The notes: generated from the letters alone by a model not told the origin. Shown: positions 10,413 through 23,428, counted from the stretch's first letter. The stretch is DNA of 64,000 nucleotides from Pseudisothecium myosuroides (GCA_951799445.1 OX637288.1:25275288-25339287); one strand, 5' to 3'. Program-made: numbers and translations.

Positions 10413-13400
10413 TACTGGAAATCAAAAGCAAGTGAGACCTCCGTCTGGCAAGTTTTGCTCAGTTTGCTTCACACAAGAAAGTAAATCAAGGCCTTTATTC
10501 AAAACCACCATACAAACACACTGGTGAAAAAAAAAACATCATTGAATTGTCTGATTTATGTTTGCAAAATGGCTTTGAAATCTAAAAAAAATAGCAAAGT
10601 TGCAAAAAACACATCTAGGGCTGAACCTCCTTCTACTAAAATGCTTCTCAGTCACTCATAACTTCTTGGATTGGTATGAAATTTTAGACACACAAACTAG
10701 ACTAGTATGCGCAACTTTCCCAATTTTTATTCTATTGAAATCGGATATATTATATGAAGAAGAAACAAGCCGCCGAAGTTCACTGTAATCCAAAAATGTC
10801 TAGACTTTGAACTTCGAATTGCTCCCAAACATTCAAAACAACTTGGATTGACATGAAATTTTTTCCACAATAATTAGACTTCAAGGGGAACATAATCCAA
10901 CAAGTTTTTATTGAAGACAAACATTAGATGAAGGAGATATAAGCCCCCGAAGTTGCAGCCTTCAAATGCAGTTTGGTGAACTCAAATTGAACCTGTGAAC
11001 TTCGATTGGCTTCCAAGACATCAATACATCTTGTATTGATCTGAAAATTTTACCACACAAACTAGAAGAGGGAGTGCAAATTTCCCAACAAGTTTTTATT
11101 GAATTTGGACATTAGATGCAAAAGTTACAGCACTTTGAATTGGACTTGAAATTCTGAGAGGCCTTTTTGGGCCCCTTGGGCGTTGAGGGGTTAAGGAAAG
11201 CACATACTATACACTACTTATTCTGATTAGAGCATCCACATCCCTGCATTGGGATGGATTGACAAACTCACAAAGTGAATAAAAACTTCTTCTGAAACTT
11301 TCAATTATTTCTCCAAGGCCTCTATCCTCTCTTGCCAAGTAGAAGTTCATCAAATCTAAGTTTTATCAACATTAATCTTCAAATCGTGGTTGGTTGATTA
11401 ACTATTTATGGGACAATATGGGTGAGAAACAAGACATTCATAGGTGTGATACAATTGAGTGTGTCAATTTCAGCATGCATTGCCAAGGAAACAAATCCAT
11501 TGACGATCGTTATAAAAGTTTGTTCACATGTGAGACCAATTTGTCTAATTTATTCTAATTTTGCAAAGATACAATCTTTTTCATATCGAATCTTGAACTT
11601 TAACCCATCAAAGAAATAATGAGTGTATTGAATAATTCATGAGTTTTGAGAATTTTGAAAAAGTTTTTTTTTAAATTTGACTTTGATGGTTGAACACATG
11701 TCAATAAGCCATCCATTTCTTCCCTTTATTACAGTGATAGCGAACAACATACAATATGTACAACAAATTTCATTGAAATTCAACCAATGGTAGGCTAGTG
11801 GCTTGCCCCAAAATGGGAAAATGATTGAAATTCTAGCTTCTTCTAAGGTAGGTGCACCTAACATCATCACTAATTACAATTGAGCATAGTTGCTAGTATC
11901 AAATATAGATTATTTTTATTGTATCTCATTGAGAATAAAAAGAGATTGCAACATACTTTAACATGCATTATTTAGACACCGTATATATAATTTATGAATT
12001 TTTAATGAATTTTTTTACTATACCAAAAATCAACAATAGGCTCTCATATATTGTACCTTCATGTTTTGATTGTCAACATCTTGTACAATCAAATTCAATA
12101 TCTAGGAAAATTTGACACTCTTTGATCCAACTAAAGAGTTGCAATTTGAGGGAGTGTAGAGTATGGGGTACGCATTTGTACTGTACATACTTAACTTGCT
12201 TAACACCGAGGGAATTGAAATTAAATAAGTATCCGGTGCATGGCTGCATGCATGTCTGATTGGTGAAACTCTCCGACTAATAATTTTAATGTCTGGAGAA
12301 AAAGGTGTAAAAAGTCTGTATAAAAACAGTCTGTACACAAAAAGTCTGTAAGGTTTACAAAGTCTGTATGCAAACTAAGAACGGGTTTAGGGTGACGATT
12401 GAATCGAAATCAAAATCGCCACTTGTAAAGACGAATTAAGATGCTCGATTTTTAAGGCTCAACTTCATTATATTAAATTAGTGTAACAGAGCCTCAGGAT
12501 TGGCCACCAGCCCAGCACTGGCGGTCAGGAATGATTATTCTATTTCATCTGGAACACGTCAGTTCACATTACACGGCCTCAGTAAGGTAAACCAGTCAGC
12601 GTATGACAAGCAGAATGAGTGGTTTGCCCTGTTGCCATTAGCAAAAAAATTCAGATTTTTTTTCCCATGCAAAGACAAATGTGAGAAATGAAGAGAGCAA
12701 TTGAAATTTTACTTTTTTTTGGCAAAGTATGAATTTGTTATGAAATTTGAAGTGTGTTGCCCAATTGACCCAAAAGAGTTTCTAGATTATCCCAAAACCG
12801 GAAAAAGATGTATCCATATTTATGGTCTTTTCACTATCTAAAGTAGTTTACAATATTTCCTAACATGGCTACTCATCAGGAGAAGAATGGGACCTCTCGA
12901 AGACCTCCACTTCTGCACTGACAATGAAAACAGCTGCTTAATTCATCCAAAGAATTATTATTTACAAAAACAAATTAAAAAAATATTGATTTTTTATTTA
13001 TTTATTGCAATCTGACGTGGCAAACCGTCTGCCAGGTTAGATTGCATTTTTTTATATAATTATTTTTTTTTAAATTTTTTTAAAAATAATTTTTAAAATT
13101 TATATTATTCAACAATGTTCATTACCGAATTTAGTTTTCAAAGGGAAGAGGCCTTCTAGAGGCCCCATTCTTTTCCACATGGGCAACATTTCCTAACATA
13201 GCTATAACATGAAGGAATAAAAAAATCACTTCTTATGATGAATTTACACTAAAAAGGTAGAAGTTCCTAAAGTAGTCACTAATAACTCCATCACCATCAC
13301 TCAAGGCACTAACCAACCTAATGTAATCCTAACCTCATTTTTTTTTAAAGTTTGTTGTGGGTTGATGTAAGACTCTAATGGGTCATTCCCTAGGTACCGA

Positions 13401-13719
13401 CATGTCATGGGTGGTTTGCGTGTCAAAGGCTAGCTAATCTTACCAGTATTCAGGAAAAAACTGACAACTAGTGCAAAGTTAGCCGGTGGAATTGAAAAAA
13501 ATCCTAGTTGGAATTTGAAAACATCAAAAAAATCTAGTGGAAAAATCTATAGAAATTCTATTTAGAGATAAAAGAGAAAAAATAACCCAACTCGGTACTT
13601 GAAAACCTGATTTGATATAGAAATTGACAGAAAATAGCTAATAAAATTCAAAAAATATCCTCAACGCTACTCTATATAGATAGATACTTGATTTTAAAAT
13701 GTTTCATTAAGTTCTTATT
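10413..13719. other. Intergenic, no supported gene
   Basis: A right-end-like TTAA-family terminus (GAGGGGTTAAGG, TTAA at 11191-11194) is visible without a clear left partner. A short tandem array of AGTCTGTA units lies at 12313-12368, and a fold-back MITE at 12876-13180 is listed separately. No ORF shows a recognisable domain. Confidence 0.5.
12876..13180. mobile_element. Fold-back MITE
   Basis: The left arm AGAAGAATGGGACCTCTCGA mirrors the right arm, whose reverse complement reads AAAGAATGGGGCCTCTAGAA. The interior is very AT-rich. Near-identical 20-bp sequences lie outside both ends (12851-12870 and 13184-13203, both CTAACAT-containing). Confidence 0.6.
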
Positions 13720-15679
13720 CACTACAAAAAGGGGGTATAAATGACTGCAATAAATGACATTCACGCAACTTCGAGGAGTCATTTATGCAATAAATGACTG
13801 ATAAATGACTTCGTCTTACGGAGTTGTAGGACTATCATTTATATTGGCCTAAAATCTACGGATTTTGAAGTACTAAAAAAACCTATTATCACCATCTCTT
13901 TCTTTTGGGGTGGACGATAGATGAAAAAGTCTAAGCTGGAAAGTGCATTCATCAAGCATACGACGTGGACATCCACGTGTCTAGTCATTTGCAAGTCATT
14001 TCCAAGTTGCGATGGACCCCTGATACATCTGATGTACACAACCACGTGGCTAGTCATTTGTTAGTCATTTACAAGTTGGGGCAAACCCCTTTCAAATTTG
14101 ACGTGGACTGTGACGTAGGATTCAGGGTTTAGGATCATTCCAAAATTGTAATGGAGTTGTGTCCAGTCATTTATCAGTCATCAAGAAGTTACAAAGGCAT
14201 CGTTGGAAATGTGATGTGTATAATGACGTCAAAAGTCATTTTGTAGTTGTTTTCCAGTTATCACGATGTGTGCAGAAAGGAATGTGGAGCCCTTTGACTA
14301 AGAAAAAGTCATTTTGAACTCATTGTGTAGTACATTATGAGTTGCATTCTAGTCATTAAAATCAATTGAGCCAATTAGGAGTTGTCGTTCAATTGGTTGT
14401 TAGTAGTATTGCTACTGTGTGTGAAACAAACGGTTTTGTACATGCGGGGAGGCATGCAATGCAAATCAAAGACAACACTCTCAAACATCGGTCATTGACT
14501 TCTGAATGGACTACTCAAGAAAGACTCCAACAACACTTCCACATGGCATTTTGGACAAACACTAGCCACTAACAATTGAGCTTGGGTATCATGCAATCCA
14601 TTCAACTTAAGAGTAGTTATGTCAAAAAATGGGATTTTTGCATTTTCAAAAGGAAGAGCGGTAGAACTACAGGTACAAGGGCTCTCAGCACTTACAACAA
14701 TATTGTATGCAGTTCCACCTGCACCATAGAATGAACTACTCCCTCCTGCTTAAATGCCTAATCATCTGTAGGAAGCCAAAGGCTTTATCAAGTCAATCAT
14801 GAACTTTATGTACCTGAAAGTCCAGAACTTGTATTGACATAAGAGCTTGCTAGTGCTCCTTGGAGCCAATTTTTGCCTTACAGACCAAGGATTCATGAAG
14901 AAGACTTTATTGTTGACGTTGAACTGCAACATGCAACACATTAGCCACTGCAATCTTCTATGAAGTACTCACAAAATTGCAAAGTACCAAACTTTCTACT
15001 GGTTCCCTACTTTTCTGTGACTTCTGTGCAACATGTACTTGACTTCACTGCGACTTCTTACTTAGACTAAGTTCAAGTTTACTATCCTGCGACTTGAAAA
15101 CAACATTCTAAACCTCTGTAGTTTGTACATTATAGAGGATAAAAAAAATTCTCCAATTGAGCAGCATTTGGGCACTTGATAAATAGATTGCAAATAATAC
15201 CACATCACAGCAAGATACGTAGTAGAACCCTCGGCCAAAGTAGAATCCTAATTTAAAAAAGATTTGATGGAATATTAATTCAATTAGAATAATTATAATA
15301 AATCTTGATCCAAAGAGGAACAATAAAAATGCAAAAAGACCAAACCTTTGGCAATAACAAATTTAAAAAACTGCAAGCTTAAATGCTAAGGAACTTCCAC
15401 TCTAAACTACAACTTTCTATATTTTTATATACAGAAAGAGTGATTAGAAACAAGATCGATTCCTGAGCTAGGAGCGATTTTCCAAGTTTTAGTCATCATT
15501 TCAACAAACCCACAAAGACTAGTAGCTCTCCTTCAAGGCTACCTTACAATCAAGAATGACTACAACACAAGACATCAAACCCTAAGCAAATGCAAGAATC
15601 AGTTTAAAGTGCCCTCATTGATCCCACAACAAAGCCCTAAGTTGCAAACACAGCATAGGAATTGACCGTACCTTTTTTA

Positions 15680-15747
15680 GAGAATTCACAGTTGGTCTTC
15701 ATCTCCTTCAAGTTCGTGAAGGAGATGAAGACCAACTGTGAGTTCTC
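15680..15747. repeat. Near-perfect 31-bp-stem hairpin in the CACTA element
   Basis: The arms 15680-15710 and 15717-15747 are reverse complements with one mismatch (GAATTC against GAGTTC), around the 6-nt spacer AGTTCG. This explains the mirrored short ORFs on both strands here, which are not genes. Confidence 0.9.
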
Positions 15748-17144
15748 CTTGCTGCTGTTGACACGCCTCACTTGCTGGCTGAGTTGTCCTAGAAAACCCT
15801 TGTCGACGCGTTGCCCTGTTAGAAAACTCACAAGTCACAACTCTAGCTTTTGTGTGTTTTGGCGGCAAGATATGGGGTTTGCCACGGGAGTCCCTAGACA
15901 ACTTGAGCTTGCTACTAAGAATACTCCATTCCACAACAAGAAGGCAAGAGGGGAAGAAACTGCCAGAGTTTGAAATCAAGAAGACACTACAAATTGCAAT
16001 TCTGCAAGGAGGGCAAACAATACGAAACATCTGCAGCAACAAAGGTAGAAACACAATGATAGATAGGAGCTAGAGGCGGACCCTTCAAATCGGGAGAGAC
16101 AAAATTTGGGCCATTGAAAACCTAAGATTGACGCCTGTAGGCTCTGTGGTTGCCACGTTGCACCGCAACCGTCGCATTTATTGCTCTATAAATGAATTAG
16201 TTGATGACGTGTCCAAGAATGACTACTACACAATTTAACCAATGACTTCTTTGGAACTCAAAAGCAACTACCAACCAACTAATAAATGACTTGCATACAA
16301 CTTGGAAGACATCTTTGTGACAAATGTGACAAACATTGGAGGCAGAAGTTATACAACCTAAACGTACTGCCAATCTCCTTTCTTGTAGTATTCATGAAGT
16401 GCTAAAAGATCTATGGAGGAACAAGAGTAGCACTCACATGTCATTGCGGGCTCTTTGGACGGTCTTCAATCTCTCTGTGAATTCCGCAACCCGCCTATCT
16501 TGTGCAAGCTTATGTTCACATTTTTTCCCTCTTTGAAAGGCTTCCTTCCATTCTTCAACCTCTTGGCGACCCATTTTGATCTATTGTGTGGCAAACTGTA
16601 GGTATTGAGGTTCTTCAAGGCGTAGAGAAGGCGTATGTAATGACCTCTGCACTAAGAGACATAGCGCACTAGTATGTCCTCATGAACGCCGCCATCATGG
16701 AAGAATTCTACTTGTGAGTACCTCCTCTACACAGCATAGGCGATGGAATTCCTTAAGCGTCGTTTCAGGCATTAGCAGATGAACTTCCTTTCGGCTCCAA
16801 TAGCAGAAAAGTAATGTGAAGTAGTAATGGAGTCACGAGGAAGTCATGTAGGTGTCATTTAGTACAGCACAGTAGGTAGATGCGACCCCCAGTCGATTTG
16901 AAATAGTCTCTTGGCAATCCCGGAAATGACGTCCTCTAGTCTTTACCTTGTCATGCTTCAGTCATCCTCCGACTTTTTAATCATATAGTGTGGTGTTTTG
17001 CCAGGAAATAGAAGGCTGAAAACAGGGAGAACCCATCCACAGCAGCGCTAGCGAACTGGATGGCGATTGCAGTCTAGAATTCTGACCTGGATTTACGAAA
17101 GCCTGAAGACCGCGACCAGTTGTTGCTGAGCGCGTTGCCATTGC

Positions 17145-17552
17145 ATGCAGAGAGCCATGCGGTACACCCGAATCATAGCTTTCGGTAACCACTTCCACGT
17201 GGACGATGCGACTACCACTGGATTGTTAAGCTACAACAGCGGCGTGGCGTCCCTATTTGAAATGACCTCTGAGAATGCTCGTGACGTCTCCGTCGACTAT
17301 GTTGGGGTGCTCAAAGACATATTGGTGTTGGATTACGGCGAGCTGAATACAGAAATCATCCTCTTGCGCTACGACTGGGTGAAGGCCCATGACAATAGAG
17401 GGAACACAATTTATACGCGTGATGACACTGGTTCCCTAGTTGTGAACTTCCGCCATATATTACCTCGCATGGAAGATCCTTTCATTTTTCCCAGTCAAGC
17501 CACTCAAGTATTTTTCTCAGATGTTTCGGACAAATCTAGATGGAAAGTTGTG
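17145..17552 (+). pseudogene. CACTA transposon DUF4216-like coding remnant
   Basis: The translated frame has the order expected of the DUF4216 domain found with plant En/Spm TNP2 proteins: GNHFHVDD near the start (family: NGYRFHT), YNSGV, YVGVLKDILVLDYG, the DWV motif (LLRYDWV), LVNFRHI, a FPSQATQVFF segment (family: ASQA-QVFY), and RWKVV at the end. Immediately after KVV the frame is cut by the TTAA fold-back at 17553. Beyond that element an open stretch around 18330-18485 (DETDAFITT, MWLVPPETMN) may be the former C-terminal part, but the frames do not rejoin cleanly. It lies inside the CACTA element and is most likely not functional. Confidence 0.8.
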
Positions 17553-18304
17553 TTAACCCCTAAAGGACCAAGCTGCGTTTTTTTGGCAACATAGCGATTT
17601 TGAGCAGCTCACTACGAATGGATTTTTTATTTTTTTTCTTTGAAAATGTTACACAACATGTGCCCAAGGAGTAGCTTTAAGGCCCAACAATTTTCATAAC
17701 TTTTGACTACATAGATAAAAAGTTATTGCATGATATGTGATTTTCTTTGAACTTTGGACAGCCCGGGCAGCTCTGAAAATTTCCTTAAAAATGACTTTTA
17801 AAAAAAATAAAAATTTGAAATTGGTTCTTTAGATTTATATATACACGGGAAGCTTTAAATCATTCAATTTCAATCACTGAGTCAAAAGTTATGAGGAGTT
17901 TAAGTTTGCGGGTAGGCATGGAGTTTTTGAAAACCATAACTACCCGCAAACTTAAACTCCTCATAACTTTTGACTCATTGATCAAAATTGAATGATTTAA
18001 AGCTTCCTGTGTATATACAAATCTAAAGAACCAATTTCAAATTTTTATTTTTTTTAAAAGTCATTTTTAAGGAAATTTTCAGAGCTGCCTGGGCTGCCCA
18101 AAGTTCAAAGAAAATCACATATTATGCAATAACTTTTTATCTATGTAGTCAAAAGTTACGAAAATTGTTGGGCCTTTAAGCTATATATTCCTTGGGCACA
18201 TATTGTGTAAAATTTTCAAAGAAAAAAATAAAAACTCCATTCGTAGTGAGCTGCCCAAAATCACTTTGTTGCCAAAAAACGCAGCTTTTTCCTTTAGGGG
18301 TTAA
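17553..18304. mobile_element. TTAA-flanked fold-back element
   Basis: Element 17557-18300 with TTAA on each side. It starts CCCCTAAAGGACCAAGCTGC and ends with the near mirror image (GCAGCTTTTTCCTTTAGGGG). The whole element is a long inverted repeat centred near 17930, with both arms containing the block CTACCCGCAAACTTAAACTC. The same block occurs in the TTAA elements at 26943 and 46624. It is inserted in the CACTA coding remnant. Confidence 0.92.
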
Positions 18305-19276
18305 GGAAAAGAAGCTAGAGCAAGGCGGGAGGTCATTGACGAAACCGACGCCTTCATCACAACCACCTCGGAGAGTGTTGACTTCATTGCACCTCAAATG
18401 TGGCTAGTTCCCCCGGAGACAATGAATCTTGTTGGAGTAATTGACTTGTCTGAGGAAGAGAAGTTACTAGCCCATGAATGTTACTAGCGCTTCAATCTCA
18501 TGTGGCAGTCATGTCGTAGTGTCTCCGTCGTGAGATTGTAGTATCGTCAGCATTCCCTCGGATTCGTGCTTGGGGTGTTGAAGTTCGCCACCCCTGAACT
18601 GTGGAACACGTCAGAACCGAAGCATGTTCTCCCTGCATACTTTAAAGTAAAGTGGTGATTCCACAATGTTTTTTGATTTGTTGTGATCCTTAAATCATTT
18701 GTGTCAAGTATGTCTGGAGCGTAGCCTCACTAAACTTTACTGGCGCTTTTCACCTTTTGTGTTGTGGTAGGTTTGTTTAATAAAAGTGACAGCTCCCTAC
18801 CGTGTGACCGACTCAGAAATAGCTTTAGTTCCGTGGCAACCCCCAAAAACTCGCGCTCCGAATGCCCGAAAGCGATGTCCAATGGCAGAATACGACTCCC
18901 CTTGACTGCTAAACGACTCACCCCTGGAACACAGCCACGTTAGTGTCACAAAATCCACGCAGGCAGGCTCAAATTCCTTCTTTCACACTTCTACTAGAAC
19001 TAGGTCATTTTCTAGTTGTACATGAGTTGCGGGAAGTCATTAAATGTAACTGTGAGCACCATGGAAAGAAAAGAAATGAATCCCTTACAAAATAACGTCA
19101 AGGAACTCTACTTTCCATCGTGTTTTCATCCTCTAGTCGTGATATTGACTAGAAAATGACTAGGACAGTGTCAGCTTCCTTTACAGCCTGCAATTAGGGA
19201 AGTACTGATTGGTAAATGATTGCAGCTCCGGAATTAAATGATTGCGCAGTCATTTATACCCCTTTTTCTTGTAGTG

Positions 19277-20513
19277 ATTCTAGATGAATATTTGTATCAA
19301 AAACATAGGTATCAGAATTAATTTGAAGGGAGTATTTCAAAGACTGAGGAGGATGTCTGCAAGCATAGTTGGTCGATCAGACCTTACCATATTGTTATAC
19401 TTCCAGAAATACAGGTGGCTCCCTACCTAGAAGCGATACCTATCTACTGGCTAGATCGTAAGTTGTCTGTGCAGTACATCCGATATCGATGCAATTGGAA
19501 TCAGTTGCTTATTTTCCTGTGGCGAACATTCGCCACTCTGACATGTTTGAGCCTGTCAAACTCCTTGCCTCCAGAATTGCGCCAGTGCTGTGAAGGCTTG
19601 TGGCAATTTACTGTTAAAAAAAAAACTTTTTTGGATTCCTCCTATATATACGTCTATGTGCAAGAAACGAGATTTGAACCTCTACCAAAAGAGACTTTGA
19701 TCCTTCATAACATTTGCAAATGTCGTATGCAAATGTCGCGTTTTTGGGTGCCTTGGAACCTTCTTCAACTTGTCAACAAGTAAAAATATGAAATCTTCTT
19801 TCAGTTGCCGACAAGAAAATATTGAAAATTTGCCCAGTCTAATAATAGTAACTAGGCACCGGAGCAAAAACTGGCGGTTTGGGGGTGCCCGCCTTTGGAT
19901 CTTGCCCGGGAACTTGCAGGCGTCTCCAATCAAATCAAGCTCTATATGATTAAGCTTCAGCATTTCAAACTCCATCGGATGGTTTTGGACCAATTTAGTG
20001 TGCACCGCATGCCATCAATCAACGACCTTCTTCCGACGCATACACAAGCCCGTTAACTTTGAAGGATATATTCTAAGGTACCGTCATCTGAGTTCTGATC
20101 GATCTAATTCAGTGAATTCGTGAGCTAGCTCCACCCAATTCCCGACTATCGATATGTTTGCTTGTTTATTAGAGGCGAAAGTTGAATGACTCACTTGTAT
20201 TTGCACCTAGCTCGTAGACTGGAGTCGATCCCTATGTACTGCGTTGCAGAGTTGTACGTTAACAGACAATGTTTCGTGAACTATTGGTAAATAATTTGCT
20301 TTTTGCAGGGCAATAGGTGAGCGAGAAAGGGATGAGTGCCATGGAAAGGTTGAAAGTATGGCTCAACCAGCAGATTGCCAAAATTCTTGGAGACTTACAC
20401 GAGTAAGATGCTCACCTGCTTCACATTAATTACTGAATGTTCACTCAATTGATGATCGATGTTTCAGTCTTTAGCTAGGTTCACAAATTACGAAGACACT
20501 AGGTATTTGGTTC
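19277..20513. other. Intergenic with one repeat shared with 53.2 kb
   Basis: About 19740-19930 resembles about 53220-53400 in the same orientation: a GAAAATATGAAA-like tract, TCTAATAATA, GCAAAAA-TGG-GGTTTGG and GGGAAC in the same order. No gene is recognised. Confidence 0.5.
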
Positions 20514-20837
20514 ACTGATTACTGTATAAACATATATGTCACCCCAAATCGTGCCCATTTAACAAAATTGACAATATTTGATTTATTTTTCCTTACTTTA
20601 TTTTGGTTCTGCAATCAATATAATCTACTGATTTCAACTACATGTATGCCGAGATGTATGCACATGGGTGCACATATAGAGAGAGACACCGGAGTGTCAC
20701 ATACAGTAATTGTAGAAAGGTCGTACGTTCTCCTCTGTGCATGCTACTTTGTGAGATCTTTTTATTTATTTTCATAAATATGTCTTTCAAGCGAGCCGAG
20801 CATACGTTGTATGCTTGTAGTGTGAGCCCAATTGAAT

Positions 20838-21074
20838 GGTTGGGGTGAACTGGCCCCCTCGCTCTTCCGCCCAAGTCATTCCAGGGGTGCATGTGAAAAA
20901 AAAGCCCCCTATTTTGGGCCGTCTCTAGGGTATGTTCTAGACCTCTCTTAGCTTATTTGGGGCCTCTGATTGCAAATATGAAGTCAGAATTTGCAAATTT
21001 TATCATGTCGTGGCATATAAAAAATTTCAGGGTTTTCCCTCGCGGCCGAGCGAGGGGGTCAGTTCACCCCGGCC
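20838..21074. mobile_element. MITE in exon 1 of paralogue B, 8-bp target duplication
   Basis: The left end GGTTGGGGTGAACTGGCCCC and the right end read inward, GGCCGGGGTGAACTGACCCC, form terminal inverted repeats that continue to CTCGCTC. The target duplication AATTGAAT lies at 20830-20837 and 21075-21082. Gene A has a single AATTGAAT at the same codons. An 8-bp duplication fits hAT-type elements; because the neighbouring C could extend it to 9 bp, a Mutator-like origin is also possible. Confidence 0.9.
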
Positions 21075-22573
21075 AATTGAATTGACTTCTGTGTATATAT
21101 GTTCTGGGTGCTCCAGGCAAGAACCCCTCGAGGACCCGAACCCTGCGCGAGCGGGTTGTCGGATTTTCTTCATGGTGAGCTTGCTCCTGGGGTTCTTGTT
21201 GTTGCTGGTGTATTTTTTCATCGACGCGCCTGACGCCTGGGTGGTTCGAATACAGAATCTGAAACCTGGGGACAGGAATCATGCGTTTCCCAGTTGTTTT
21301 CTGTACGACGACAGGAACTCGACTAAATGTACGAAATGGTCCAAGGCGAAGTTTCCTGTGGGGATCCCTGTTTCATGTCCGTGCACCAACACCAGTTTCC
21401 CCTGGAAAGACTTCGTGAAGTTTTACTTACTTCAACGAAATTCGACGGACTGGAATATGTCATTCCCGGGGTCATTCCCGCCGGAATCATCACCGGGTTC
21501 AAGGACCCCGGCTGGATCATTATATACTCCAACGCCTGACCTTATCCCTGTCTCCGACAATGGCACTCATCCGATAGTACAAATTGAAAATATTGTGAAA
21601 GATTCAGAGGTTCTCACTGCTGAATTTTTTTGCAAATTATCGTATCTGGGGTCATCTGCAGTAATCTACTCTCCCGGTAAGGAAACTTACGAAGTGAGGA
21701 AAGATGTTGACGAAAGTCATCGGATTTCTGCTGAGCTCTGCGTTTGGATGGCCACTTTGTTGTTCCCTGGTTCAAATACTTCTTATGAAGACCGAACCAG
21801 AAGCACCCAGTTTCTGAGCACCCCAAGTCTGCTCGGTCGGGAGGGGTTCAACACGCTTTTGGCGCAGCTTGCTCGAGGTGAGTGATTCTGAAGGACATTG
21901 ATTTGTCCCTATTAGTGTAGGTTGCGAAATGCTTATAACTTTTTTATAATGGATGCGTACTTTACTAACGATGTCTGACGATTCTTCAACATGAATAGCA
22001 CAAACAATGATTTTTCTCTTGGTGAATTTGAGCCAAAATCTTACATAATTTCCAGGGTGGCTACCTTTGCAATAAAAAAGAGAAAGAAGTCCCCGGAATG
22101 AAAGTTTGCCAAAATTTGGATGAAGTTTATTAATTTTAGGTATTGTTCTGGATGATAGTATGAAAGTAATGAACAGTAGATGAACAAAATTAGATGACTT
22201 GATTGACTTGCTTGCATTCAAGGGTGTGTTTGGGGCTACCACCAAGAAAACAAAACAAAATCGTTGAGTAATAGTATATATACAATGGGTAAAAATATTT
22301 GTCCCTTATAAAAAGTTACAACCATATATAAGTTCATTTCGTAACACATACAAATTAATGTAGCTCTTGGACACTACAAGGCAAATTTGAGATGACCATT
22401 TGTATTGCAGTGATATGTGTTAACACTTGAAGTTGCTTTCATAGTTGGTAGATTTTGGTTCTATGTTATGTACATTACTCATGGAAAACGACTTGCAACT
22501 CCTAGCTTGGAATACCATTAGTGCAAACAAAATTTCCCTTTTGAAACGTGTTGAAAGAAAGAATAAAAAATCA

Positions 22574-23428
22574 GGGTGATTGCAAGAAACACTTGTACTA
22601 TTTGTTGCGTTTTGCGTTTTTGTACTTTTTGTACTTTTTGTACTATGAGTCACCTTCAATACTATTGAAGGCATGGAACATAAAATTTGAATGGTCAATT
22701 ATATTTCAAATTTACTATTCTAACAACATGTGATGTTCATCATTGGATGACAAAAATGGATGGAAATACTTAATTTGCTCGTTAATTTGCCATTAAAAAA
22801 TAATTTACATTGGCAGATAGAAGGTATTACGAGCCCTAGCAGTACTATTGAGTCTTTTTGTGTACCTTGAAGTACTATTTTGAGTCACATGCTACAATTT
22901 ACCTTAGAAAATGAGACTTTCACGTTTCTATTTTTGAAAATTAGGAAATGAGTTTGAAAATTTTATTTTTAAAATGGCCATTGTTGCCGACTAAGATCAA
23001 AGTAGGAAGATAAAAGTTAGAATTAAAAAACCATTTTTAATTCAACATATTCAACTTGAATATAGCACACTTTAGGCCAATATAAAACACACTTGAAAAA
23101 TGTTTTTGGAAATCCCTCTCTTGAAAAGGTGTATTTCTATTAGAAGAGCTAGCGTACCAAATTTGATGATGTAACTCCTCAAAAAAGGTACTCAATAGTA
23201 CTAAAAAACACCAAAACCGCATGTGTTGACATATATTCAAAATTTAGTATCACCTATTAAATTAATTTTGAAAAAATTGAAATAATTCAAGTGCATTTTC
23301 TATTGCTCTAGAAAGATTGCTTTTGAATTTCATGTTCATTCAATCATTTTTGCAATACTTATGGCACAAAATAACTTCCGCATTGAACGTGTGACGGAAA
23401 ATAGTACAAGTGTTTCTTGCAATCACCC
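22574..23428. mobile_element. 855-bp element with 29-bp inverted ends in unit 2
   Basis: The ends GGGTGATTGCAAGAAACACT and its exact complement at the right continue for about 29 bp (to TTGTACTATT). ATCA lies on both sides (22570-22573, 23429-23432). Gene A's intron lacks it (GAATAAAAAATCAACATTTG at about 2269). No transposase is seen. The superfamily is undetermined. Confidence 0.85.

Larger units (their letters stand above)
13720..19276 (+). mobile_element. CACTA (En/Spm) DNA transposon, degenerate
   Basis: The left end is CACTACAAAAAGGGGGTATA and the right end, read inward on the other strand, is CACTACAAGAAAAAGGGGTA. Both are flanked by the 3-bp target duplication ATT (13717-13719 and 19277-19279), as expected of this superfamily. 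Subterminal regions (13736-14360 and 19020-19260) are dense in short AGTCATTT / AAATGACT motifs in both orientations, like the subterminal binding repeats of En/Spm elements. Inside are a DUF4216-type remnant, a perfect hairpin and a TTAA fold-back insertion. I see no catalytic TNP2 region, so it is probably non-autonomous. Confidence 0.92.

Noticed and set aside
15637..16073. Overlapping ORFs on both strands as genes
   Set aside because: They are mirrored by the hairpin at 15680-15747 and lie in degenerate CACTA DNA.
21010..21074. A MITE-provided start for paralogue B at 21010
   Set aside because: The codon is GTG and the nearby ATG (21005) is in another frame; later exons are broken anyway.
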